Assembly (NCBI GenBank): GCA_903905685.1 | Contig: CAIVHI010000109.1 | Location: 1-5,625, forward strand | Source of the DNA: an uncultured Bacteroidota bacterium | GTDB taxonomy: Bacteria; Bacteroidota; Bacteroidia; Chitinophagales; Chitinophagaceae | Length of the DNA: 5,625 bases | Reading direction: 5' to 3' | Part shown: in pieces, positions 1-5,625 of the stretch | How the letters are laid out: the number at the start of each line of letters is the position of its first letter | How positions within the stretch are numbered: position 1 is the first letter of the stretch | Program-made: the position numbers and the translations under genes | Notes under the pieces: generated by a model | The model's database searches: none | Told to the model about the DNA's origin: nothing | The model's input: only the letters and a program-made list of their open reading frames with translations

Positions 1-1081
1 GTATATGTGGCTCACTTCTTCCGTTTTCCCATCCGGTTATAGAATCCTCGCAAATTTCAAATACCTTTGCTACGTCTGCCTGTTTAAGTTTGAGTTGTAA
101 CCTTCGGTTTTTGATATGCTCACCAATAACTTGCGGATTTTCAATTGTTTGTGATGGTCGCACTGTTTTTAACTCGATTCCGAAAAAAGCCAACGCAGGT
201 ATGGAGTTGCACAGCCCCGAGGAAATGCCCGAATAATTGCCCGATACCGAATTACAAGCTCCCCCCACCACCACGCTTCCGGTGCCGCCGGCCGAGTTGG
301 AGCCGCCGCCGGCCACCACCGAATAGGCCGCCGATGCCGAGTTCATGTAGCCCCCGCCTACGGTGCTGAAGCCGTTCTGCGTGTCGTTGTTGAAACCGCC
401 GGCTATCGTCCCGAAATTCGTGCAGGGGTTCAGGAAGTTGTTCCCGCCGCCGCCTATGGTGCCGAAGTTGTTGCCCGCCGCAATGAGGTTGTTGCAGCCC
501 CCGGCCACCACCCCGTAACAGGAATAGTAGCCCGACATCGTGGCCGGATTGTAGAACGACGACACCGTGTTGCACCCGCCGCCACCTATGGCGTTGTAGC
601 AGTTGCCCAGCGGCGCCGCCGGTACGGCCGACCACCCGCAGACGTAGTTGCAGCACCCGCCCGCCACCACGTTGGCATACGAATAGCACCCGATGTTGTT
701 GGACAGGCCGCCGCCCACCACCGAGGCGTCGCCCGCCACCACGTTGGCGGCGCCGCCGCCTATGGCCGCCTGGGCGCCGGCCGCAGTGTTGAGGTAGCCC
801 CCCGATGCGGTGGAATAAGCCCCCGAAGCCGTATTGCCGTAGCCCCCGCCAACCGTAGAATAGCCCGAACACGTCGTGTTGCAGAAACCACCGCCTATGG
901 TGTTGTAGTTCGTGGCCGGACTGATGGTGTTGCACCCGCCACCGCCTATCACGCCGAAACACGCGAAATCGTTCGCCTCAGGTGTAGTCAGCGAAAGCAC
1001 GGTATTGCAGCACTGCCCGAGGCGTAAAGCACGGCTTCGCCCCACTTCTTTAACCTGCGGTTTATGTTGCATGACTTGCAT
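1..1081 (-). CDS. Glycine-rich GGGxxN repeat protein fused to a C-terminal XRE helix-turn-helix domain (partial, 3' end outside window)
   Basis: The frame is open for 360 codons from an ATG at 1081 to the window edge, with a TAA just upstream of the start. A second ATG at 1072 is an alternative start. Residues 1-21 are short and basic, with no signal peptide or membrane segment. Residues 22-294 form about 15 repeats, mostly 15 residues long, of the form [IV]GGGxxN[TS]x[SA]Gxx[SG][TV]; examples are IGGGFCNTTCSGYSTV and VGGGYGNTASGAYSTA. Such repeats resemble the beta-roll heads of YadA-like adhesins and phage fibre proteins. Residues 299-318 lead into a helix-turn-helix from 319 on, with IGEHIKNRRL, KQADVAKVF and a GWENGRSEP-like recognition end. 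That domain is typical of small XRE regulators, which usually end 20-30 residues later. The reading frame is supported by the regular repeats and the recognisable HTH lying in one frame. Other frames here give only arginine- or proline-rich low-complexity protein. The function of the whole is unknown. It may be one chimeric protein, or a repeat gene followed by an HTH gene with its own TTG or GTG start. Confidence 0.7.
   Translation of the reverse strand, partial: MQVMQHKPQVKEVGRSRALRLGQCCNTVLSLTTPEANDFACFGVIGGGGCNTISPATNYNTIGGGFCNTTCSGYSTVGGGYGNTASGAYSTASGGYLNTAAGAQAAIGGGAANVVAGDASVVGGGLSNNIGCYSYANVVAGGCCNYVCGWSAVPAAPLGNCYNAIGGGGCNTVSSFYNPATMSGYYSCYGVVAGGCNNLIAAGNNFGTIGGGGNNFLNPCTNFGTIAGGFNNDTQNGFSTVGGGYMNSASAAYSVVAGGGSNSAGGTGSVVVGGACNSVSGNYSGISSGLCNSIPALAFFGIELKTVRPSQTIENPQVIGEHIKNRRLQLKLKQADVAKVFEICEDSITGWENGRSEPHI
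2..187 (-). other. XRE-family helix-turn-helix domain (incomplete at window edge)
   Basis: This domain occupies residues 299-360 of the minus-strand frame. It begins with a short strand-like lead (FFGIELKTVRP) that I recall in a family of small bacterial HTH proteins. The HTH itself follows: helix 1 around IGEHIKNRRLQL, helix 2 around QADVAKVF, and recognition helix around EDSITGWENGR. Its DNA is AT-rich: 71 of 180 bases at 1-180 are G or C, against 82 of 120 at 241-360. Internal in-frame starts at TTG 193-191 or GTG 163-161 could make it a separate gene. Neither is preceded by a clear promoter or ribosome-binding site. It would be expected to bind DNA in the cytoplasm; its target is unknown. 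Confidence 0.75.
200..1018 (-). repeat. Array of about 15 diverged 45-base coding repeats (GGGxxN beta-roll type)
   Basis: These are protein-level tandem repeats within the minus-strand gene, residues 22-294. Most units are 15 residues. Four are longer through insertions: two of 17, one of about 26 (starting AGGCCNYVCG) and one of about 27 (starting GGGGCNTVSS). The first unit is degenerate, with GQCCNTV in place of GGGxCNT, and is followed by a longer spacer. On the plus strand the pattern shows as recurring CCGCCTATGG-like words near 449, 582, 757, 891 and 940. The units have diverged and are not exact copies. About 17 cysteines lie in residues 1-300, many next to the conserved asparagine (GGxCN). 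Confidence 0.85.
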
Positions 1082-1103
1082 CTCGTTGAAAATGAATTAT
1101 AGA

Positions 1104-1135
1104 CAAAGTAAGAAAATATTTTTGTCAGCACCAAA
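1104..1135 (-). promoter_or_regulatory. Bacteroidota-type promoter for the repeat-HTH gene
   Basis: Reading the minus strand, TTTG (1135-1132) is followed after 20 bases by TTACTTTG (1111-1104). The latter matches the -7 consensus TAnnTTTG at all but one fixed position. The expected start of transcription lies roughly 15-20 bases before the ATG at 1081. The region is AT-rich, in contrast to the GC-rich gene body. A TATAAT also occurs at 1101-1096, but its best -35-like partner (CTGACA) is about 21 bases away, too far for a good sigma-70 site. Confidence 0.5.
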
Positions 1136-1329
1136 AATTTGTCCTCCGGAACGGCCCCGCCCAGGCCTGCCTGCTGAGTTGGCGGTTGGGGTCTTTAATG
1201 GTGGCGCATTCGGTTCATGGCCGCAGCAGCGGTCGGGTTCCACGGGTTATCCCCGATGTATGTTTATAAGTTTGGTTGAACATGGCGTTGCGGGTTGACG
1301 GCCCCCTATCTAAATCACTCACATCAATG

Positions 1330-1337
1330 TATCTTTG
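1330..1337 (+). promoter_or_regulatory. -7 element TATCTTTG upstream of the E1 gene
   Basis: This is an exact match to the Bacteroidota -7 consensus TAnnTTTG. It would place the transcript start around 1342-1345 and leave a leader of about 35-40 bases before the ATG at 1381. No TTTG was found 17-23 bases upstream, so only half of the promoter is convincing. Its position argues that the in-frame ATGs at 1276, 1282 and 1327 lie upstream of the transcript start and are not used. Confidence 0.45.
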
Positions 1338-1380
1338 CCGCCAAAATTGCAGCTTCATGCCGGATATTTCTTCAACATAT

Positions 1381-3753
1381 ATGTCAGACAGGATTTCGTT
1401 CACCGAATTCAAAAAAGCAGCGCTCGACGATTTCTTTTTGGCTGTGGCATCGCGCGAGGCCAGTCTGATAGGTAGAAGGGAGGTGCTCACCGGCAAAGCC
1501 AAATTCGGCATTTTCGGGGATGGAAAGGAGTTGGCCCAAATAGCACTGGCCAAATGCATGCAGCCCGGCGACATCCGCTCGGGCTACTACCGCGACCAAA
1601 CGTTGATGTTTGCCACCGGCATGAGCGACATCGAAAAATTCTTCGCACAATTGTTTGCCGACCCCGATGTGGCCCGAGAGCCGTCATCGGCAGGCCGCCA
1701 AATGAACGGCCATTATGCCACCCGCTGGCTCGACGACCACGGCAACTGGAAAGACCTTACCCAAGCACCCCAATCCAGCAGCGACATCTCACCCACCGCC
1801 GGCCAAATGGTGCGCGGCTTGGGCTTGGCTTATGCCTCCAAACTGTACCGTAATGCAGACAACCTTGCATCGGGCTTCGAGAAATTCTCCAAGCGCGGCA
1901 ATGAGGTCGTGTTTTGCACCATAGGTGACGCCTCCACTTCCGAAGGCCTGTTTTGGGAAACCGTGAATGCCGCCGGCGTGCTGCAAGTGCCGCTGGCCAT
2001 TTGCGTGTGGGACGATGGCTACGGCATATCGGTGCCCCGCAAATACCAAACCACCAAATCATCTGTATCTGAGGCATTGGCGGGCTTCAAATGGGACGAC
2101 CGCAAGGGCGGCATAGACATGTATACCGCGAAAGGCTGGGACTATGCCGGCTTGGTAGATACCTTTAGCACAGGGGTTCGCCGCATGCGCGAAACCCATA
2201 TACCCGCGCTGTTCCACATTCAGGAAGTCACCCAACCGCAAGGCCACTCCACTTCGGGCTCCCACGAGCGGTACAAGAGCAAGGAACGCCTGGAGTGGGA
2301 AAAAGAATACGACTGTATCGTGAAGCTCAGGGAATTCCTGATTTCCAACGGTATCGCCGATGATGCCGAACTGTCGGCACTGGAAGAGGCCGCCAAGGAC
2401 TCTGCCCGTAAAGCCAAGCAAAATGCTTGGGATGCGTTCATCGGCCCCATCAAGCAGCAAATCAATGATACCGTGGCATTGCTCGGCGACATCGCGGCTG
2501 GAGATTATGCCGTTTCGGCCCAAGTGGAGACCGTATCGCGGTCGCTCACGGCTTTAAAGGAGCCCATTCGCAAAGACGTTATGCAGGCGTGTCGCAAAGT
2601 GCTGTCGTTCACCAACCCGAATGCTCCAGGTTACCAAGCTCTGCAAAATTTTTATGCGACCATCACGGAAGACAACCGCGAAAAATTTTCATCCCACCTC
2701 ACCTCCGAATCGGCATTCGCTGTAAAAAAGATTACCGAAACAGCAGCCATATACGATGACAATGCGCCGGTGCTGAACGGGTACGAAATATTGAACAAGT
2801 TCTTCGACTCCACCTTTGCCAACAACCCTGCTGTCTTCGCATTTGGTGAAGATGTGGGTAAGATTGGCGATGTGAATCAAGGCTTTGCCGGCATGCAGGA
2901 CAAATATGGCCCGCTGCGCGTGGCCGATACCGGCATTCGCGAAGCCACGATAGTTGGGCAAGGCATAGGCATGGCCTTGCGCGGCCTGCGCCCCATTGCC
3001 GAGATCCAATACCTCGACTACCTCCTCTATGGCCTGCAACCCTTGAGCGACGATGTGGCGACGTTGCAATACCGCACCCGCGGTGGGCAGAAATGCCCCA
3101 TCATCATCCGCACCCGCGGCCACCGGCTGGGAGGCGTGTGGCATAGTGGCTCGCCAATGGGTATGATGATCAATTCACTGCGCGGCATCAACGTTTGCGT
3201 ACCCCGCAACATGGTACAAGCCGCCGGCATGTACAATACCCTGTTGCGCAGCGACGAACCCGGTATTGTGGTAGAATGCCTCAACGGCTATCGCCTAAAA
3301 GAAAAAGTGCCCTCCAATCTCGACACCTTCACCGTCCCCTTCGGCGTGCCTGAGGTGATTAGGACGGGCACCGACGTCACCATAGTATCCTATGGCTCCA
3401 TGTTGCGCGTCATAGACGAAGCCATAACCACCTACCTGGAACCCCAAGGCATCAGTTGCGAAGTAGTGGATGTGAGGACGTTATTGCCATTCGATTTGAA
3501 TTTCGTCATCCTGGAATCGCTCAAAAAAACCAACCGCATCATCTTCATCGATGAAGACGTGCCCGGTGGTGCGACTGCCTACATGTTCCAACAGGTCATG
3601 GAGATCCAAGGCGGTTTCCGCTGGTTGGATGTCGGCCCACGCACACTCACCGCTATGGCCCACCGCCCGGCCTATGCATCCGATGGCGACTATTTCTCGA
3701 AACCCAATGCCGAAGACATTGCCGATGCAGTGTCGGATATGATGCACGAATAA
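1381..3753 (+). CDS. 2-oxoacid dehydrogenase E1 component, fused alpha and beta subunits
   Basis: This is the thiamine-diphosphate-dependent decarboxylase of a cytoplasmic pyruvate or branched-chain 2-oxoacid dehydrogenase complex. It decarboxylates the 2-oxoacid and passes the acyl group to the lipoyl domain of E2. The 790-residue chain has an E1-alpha half (about 1-300), a charged helical linker (about 305-460), and an E1-beta half (about 470-630) with a transketolase C-terminal domain (about 640-790). Visible motifs are GDGKE at 46-50, YRDQT ending at 74, the cofactor/Mg region GDAST at 182-186 with WDDGYGIS at 210-217, HSTSGSHERY at 289-298, GEDVG at 489-493, and RGHRLGG at 579-585. The start at 1381 was chosen because MSDRISFTEF aligns with the usual family N-terminus and lies 43 bases after a TATCTTTG element. 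The longer frame from 1276 adds 35 residues that do not look like E1. No E2 or E3 gene adjoins it. Substrate choice (pyruvate or branched-chain) cannot be told from this sequence. Annotation pipelines often call such chains 2-oxoisovalerate dehydrogenase. Confidence 0.93.
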   Translation: MSDRISFTEFKKAALDDFFLAVASREASLIGRREVLTGKAKFGIFGDGKELAQIALAKCMQPGDIRSGYYRDQTLMFATGMSDIEKFFAQLFADPDVAREPSSAGRQMNGHYATRWLDDHGNWKDLTQAPQSSSDISPTAGQMVRGLGLAYASKLYRNADNLASGFEKFSKRGNEVVFCTIGDASTSEGLFWETVNAAGVLQVPLAICVWDDGYGISVPRKYQTTKSSVSEALAGFKWDDRKGGIDMYTAKGWDYAGLVDTFSTGVRRMRETHIPALFHIQEVTQPQGHSTSGSHERYKSKERLEWEKEYDCIVKLREFLISNGIADDAELSALEEAAKDSARKAKQNAWDAFIGPIKQQINDTVALLGDIAAGDYAVSAQVETVSRSLTALKEPIRKDVMQACRKVLSFTNPNAPGYQALQNFYATITEDNREKFSSHLTSESAFAVKKITETAAIYDDNAPVLNGYEILNKFFDSTFANNPAVFAFGEDVGKIGDVNQGFAGMQDKYGPLRVADTGIREATIVGQGIGMALRGLRPIAEIQYLDYLLYGLQPLSDDVATLQYRTRGGQKCPIIIRTRGHRLGGVWHSGSPMGMMINSLRGINVCVPRNMVQAAGMYNTLLRSDEPGIVVECLNGYRLKEKVPSNLDTFTVPFGVPEVIRTGTDVTIVSYGSMLRVIDEAITTYLEPQGISCEVVDVRTLLPFDLNFVILESLKKTNRIIFIDEDVPGGATAYMFQQVMEIQGGFRWLDVGPRTLTAMAHRPAYASDGDYFSKPNAEDIADAVSDMMHE

Positions 3754-3877
3754 GGTTTAAGCCGATGCCTTTGGCAAGAGGTCAAGTTGCGGAAAGCGGC
3801 AATTGTTATTTTCGATGTAGGTTGGACCATTGTCTGCCAATGGCTCGTTACCTTTGCGCCCTATAAAAAAGACGTAA
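3754..3877. other. Intergenic region between the E1 gene and hscA
   Basis: These 124 bases contain no gene. Two weak stem candidates follow the E1 stop: GCCGA/TTGGC at about 3762-3776, and TTGC/GCAA at 3787-3802 followed by a T-rich stretch. Neither is a convincing terminator. A TACCTTTG promoter element at 3849-3856 suggests that hscA is transcribed independently of the E1 gene. Confidence 0.5.
3849..3856 (+). promoter_or_regulatory. -7 element TACCTTTG upstream of hscA
   Basis: This is an exact TAnnTTTG match ending 21 bases before the hscA ATG. The nearest upstream TTG triplets (3822-3824 and 3830-3832) leave spacers of 24 and 16 bases, both slightly outside the usual range, so the -33 half is uncertain. 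The leader between this element and the ATG is A-rich (ATAAAAAAGACGTAA) and has no Shine-Dalgarno site, as is common in this phylum. Confidence 0.45.
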
Positions 3878-5625
3878 ATGGGAAAAATCGCCATCAATTT
3901 GGCTACGGGTTCGGTTCAGCAGCAGGATTTGATTGTAGGGATAGATTTGGGAACCACCAATAGCCTGATTGCCATTGTGAGGGGGGACACCCGCCTGCCC
4001 ATCGCACTAAAGGAAGTTGATGGGTTTTCCCTCGTGCCTTCCGTTGTGTATTTCGATGCCTTCGGCAATCCGGTGGTGGGCAATACCGCCAAGGAGCACT
4101 TGGTATCGGAGCCCGAGCGCACCATTTACTCCGCCAAACGCCTCATGGGAAAGTCTTATAAAGATGTGGCGGGCGATGCCGGGAAATTGGCCTACAAAAT
4201 TATAGACGACAATACGGAAGCACTGGTGAAGGTGCAGGTAGGCGAGCGTTTTTACTCCCCCATAGAGCTGTCCAGCTTCATCCTCCGCGAATTGAAACTG
4301 CGTGCCGAGCACGTTCTAAAAGTGCCGGTGACCAAGGCCGTTGTCACGGTGCCCGCCTACTTCAACGATGCCCAACGCCAAGCCACCCGCGATGCGGGCA
4401 GACTAGCCGGGCTGGACGTGCTGCGCATAGTGAACGAACCCACGGCTGCAAGCTTGGCTTACGGCTTGGGTTTGGACCGCACCCAAGAAAAGAAAATAGC
4501 GGTGTACGACTTGGGCGGTGGCACATTCGATGTCTCCGTACTGCAGATTTCAAACGGCATGTTTGAAGTGCTGGCCACCAACGGCGATACCTACTTGGGC
4601 GGCGACGACTTCGACAACGCGATCGTGGAATATTGGATGCGTGGGGCATTGAAGACAGTGGCTGCGGCCGGAAATACCCAAAAACAGGAACTGCGCCTAT
4701 TGGCAGAACAAGCCAAGAAGCACCTCTCAGGTGCCGACCGGTTTGAAGCCGACTTTAATGGCACACTACTATCCATCGATGTTGCAACATTCAATGAAAT
4801 CGTAGCACCACTGGTGGCGCGCACCATGGCTTGTTGCCGCAATGCCATGAAGGATGCAGAACTCGATGTATCGGCCATCGATGCCGTGGTGATGGTTGGC
4901 GGTGCAACCCGCATCCCCGCTGTGAAGGATGCGGTGCGCCAATTCTTTGGTAAAGACCTGTATGACAAGCTGAACCCCGATGAAGTGGTTGCTCTCGGTG
5001 CCGCCATTCAGGCCGACATCCTGGCCGGGAACAATACCGAAATGCTGTTGCTGGACGTCACCCCACTGTCGCTTGGCATCGAGACCATGGGCGGCCTAAT
5101 GGATGTACTCATTCCTCGCAATTCTAAAATACCAACCAAGGCGGGCAGGCAGTATACCACCCAAAAAGACGGACAGTCGGGTCTGCGTATTGCCGTTTAT
5201 CAGGGCGAGCGCGACTTGGTTCAAGACAACCGCAAATTGGCGGAGTTCTTTTTGAAAGACATTCCCGGCATGCCCGCCGGCTTGCCGAAAATAGACATTT
5301 CGTTCTTGGTAGATGCCGACGGCATCTTAAAGGTCTCCGCTAAGGAACTTCGCAGCGGTGTGGCGCAAAGCATTGAGGTAAAGCCCCAATATGGGCTTAC
5401 AGACGAACAGGTGGAGCAAATGCTGCTGGACTCGCTCACACACGCGAAGGACGACATGAAGCACCGCGCCGTGGTGGAAGCCACAACCGAGGCACTGCTC
5501 CTGCTCGACGCCACAGACAAATTTCTGTTGAAGCACCTCGATATGTTGTCGCCCGAGGAATTGGACGGCACCCGAGCCCATATGCACACTTTGAAGGGAG
5601 CGGTAGAACACCAGGACAAAGACAA
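3878..5625 (+). CDS. hscA: HscA, Hsp70-family chaperone for iron-sulfur cluster assembly (3' end outside window)
   Basis: HscA is a cytoplasmic ATP-driven chaperone that, with the J-protein HscB, helps transfer Fe-S clusters from the IscU scaffold to target proteins. The frame is open for 582 codons from ATG 3878. Hsp70 nucleotide-binding motifs are present in order: GIDLGTTNS at 21-29, VNEPTAA at 185-191, DLGGGTFD at 211-218 and VGGATRIP at 340-347. The substrate-binding domain starts near LLLDVTPLSLGIET (D393), followed by a helical lid. HscA is preferred over DnaK for three reasons: the N-terminal extension before the first phosphate motif (MGKIAINLATGS), the segment IPRNSKIPTKAGRQYTT, and the strong resemblance to Bacteroidota HscA as I recall it. 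The usual length is about 600-620 residues, so only a few tens should be missing. The start is supported by the promoter element just upstream. No iscS, iscU or hscB is seen here. DnaK is the main alternative. Confidence 0.9.
   Translation, partial: MGKIAINLATGSVQQQDLIVGIDLGTTNSLIAIVRGDTRLPIALKEVDGFSLVPSVVYFDAFGNPVVGNTAKEHLVSEPERTIYSAKRLMGKSYKDVAGDAGKLAYKIIDDNTEALVKVQVGERFYSPIELSSFILRELKLRAEHVLKVPVTKAVVTVPAYFNDAQRQATRDAGRLAGLDVLRIVNEPTAASLAYGLGLDRTQEKKIAVYDLGGGTFDVSVLQISNGMFEVLATNGDTYLGGDDFDNAIVEYWMRGALKTVAAAGNTQKQELRLLAEQAKKHLSGADRFEADFNGTLLSIDVATFNEIVAPLVARTMACCRNAMKDAELDVSAIDAVVMVGGATRIPAVKDAVRQFFGKDLYDKLNPDEVVALGAAIQADILAGNNTEMLLLDVTPLSLGIETMGGLMDVLIPRNSKIPTKAGRQYTTQKDGQSGLRIAVYQGERDLVQDNRKLAEFFLKDIPGMPAGLPKIDISFLVDADGILKVSAKELRSGVAQSIEVKPQYGLTDEQVEQMLLDSLTHAKDDMKHRAVVEATTEALLLLDATDKFLLKHLDMLSPEELDGTRAHMHTLKGAVEHQDKD

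Larger units (their letters stand above)
1082..1380. other. Divergent intergenic region between the repeat-HTH gene and the E1 gene
   Basis: No gene was recognised in these 299 bases. The left end (1082-1140) is AT-rich and carries the minus-strand promoter. Positions 1141-1325 are GC-rich, with no clear inverted repeat, tRNA or riboswitch fold that I can see by eye. A TAAGTTTG at 1267-1274 matches the -7 consensus on the plus strand but has no TTTG at the right distance upstream. The TATCTTTG at 1330-1337 is better placed for the E1 gene. The E1 frame is open upstream to an ATG at 1276, but that stretch does not look like E1 protein. Confidence 0.6.

Noticed and set aside
252..962. Minus-strand open frame of 236 residues rich in arginine and glycine
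   Set aside because: It is a shadow of the repeat gene in another frame. Its product is low-complexity, while the overlapping frame gives regular GGGxxN repeats and a recognisable HTH.
200..1018. CRISPR array or DNA satellite suggested by recurring CCGCCTATGG words
   Set aside because: Units are in-frame protein repeats of variable length and diverged sequence, not identical repeats with unique spacers.
912..1298. Plus-strand open frame of 128 residues across the intergenic region
   Set aside because: It overlaps the minus-strand gene and its promoter, has no recognisable domain, and ends inside the E1 leader.
1276..1380. N-terminal extension of the E1 gene by 35 residues
   Set aside because: The extension does not resemble E1 N-termini, and a TATCTTTG promoter element lies inside it. 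The start at 1381 fits the family.
1215..1574. Minus-strand open frame of 119 residues overlapping the E1 start
   Set aside because: It overlaps a well-supported gene on the opposite strand and shows no known motif.
2059..2523. Minus-strand open frame of 154 residues inside the E1 gene
   Set aside because: It is an antisense shadow of conserved E1 coding sequence, with no independent support.
3787..3815. Possible terminator hairpin after the E1 gene
   Set aside because: The TTGC/GCAA stem has only four good pairs, and the following T-rich stretch is broken.
4591..5007. Minus-strand open frame of 138 residues inside hscA
   Set aside because: It is an antisense shadow of the conserved Hsp70 frame, with serine- and alanine-rich low-complexity content.
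5221..5625. Minus-strand open frame of 134 residues at the right edge
   Set aside because: It is antisense to the substrate-binding domain of HscA. The sense frame is clearly conserved protein.

Overview
The window looks like a Bacteroidota chromosome fragment of moderate GC. Three lines of evidence support this: TAnnTTTG-type -7 promoter elements without Shine-Dalgarno sites, a single-chain alpha-beta 2-oxoacid dehydrogenase E1 of the type common in that phylum, and an HscA with the N-terminus typical of that group. This placement rests on recognition of the families, not on a search.

Layout. (1) Positions 1-1081, minus strand, hold one uninterrupted reading frame that leaves the window at position 1. 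It encodes about 15 glycine-rich repeats of the GGGxxNxxSG type, rich in cysteine and resembling the beta-roll head repeats of YadA-like adhesins and phage fibres. Without any frame change it then runs into an XRE-type helix-turn-helix domain. DNA composition changes sharply at the join, from about 68% to about 39% GC. (2) Positions 1082-1380 are a divergent intergenic region. It has a Bacteroidota-type promoter for the minus-strand gene and a TATCTTTG element for the plus-strand gene. (3) Positions 1381-3753, plus strand, encode a complete 790-residue fused E1 alpha/beta subunit of a thiamine-diphosphate-dependent 2-oxoacid dehydrogenase. (4) Positions 3754-3877 are a short intergenic region with a TACCTTTG element. 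(5) Positions 3878-5625, plus strand, encode HscA, the Hsp70 of iron-sulfur cluster assembly, cut by the window end after 582 codons.

The E1 and HscA genes are ordinary housekeeping genes. Each has its own apparent promoter, and nothing here links them functionally. The point of interest is the minus-strand gene. A repeat module normally found outside the cell or on a virion shares a frame with an intracellular DNA-binding domain, and no secretion signal is visible. It may be a real domain fusion, a recombination scar, two adjacent in-frame genes or an assembly artefact. The sequence alone does not decide among these. No tRNA, rRNA, CRISPR array or insertion sequence was recognised.
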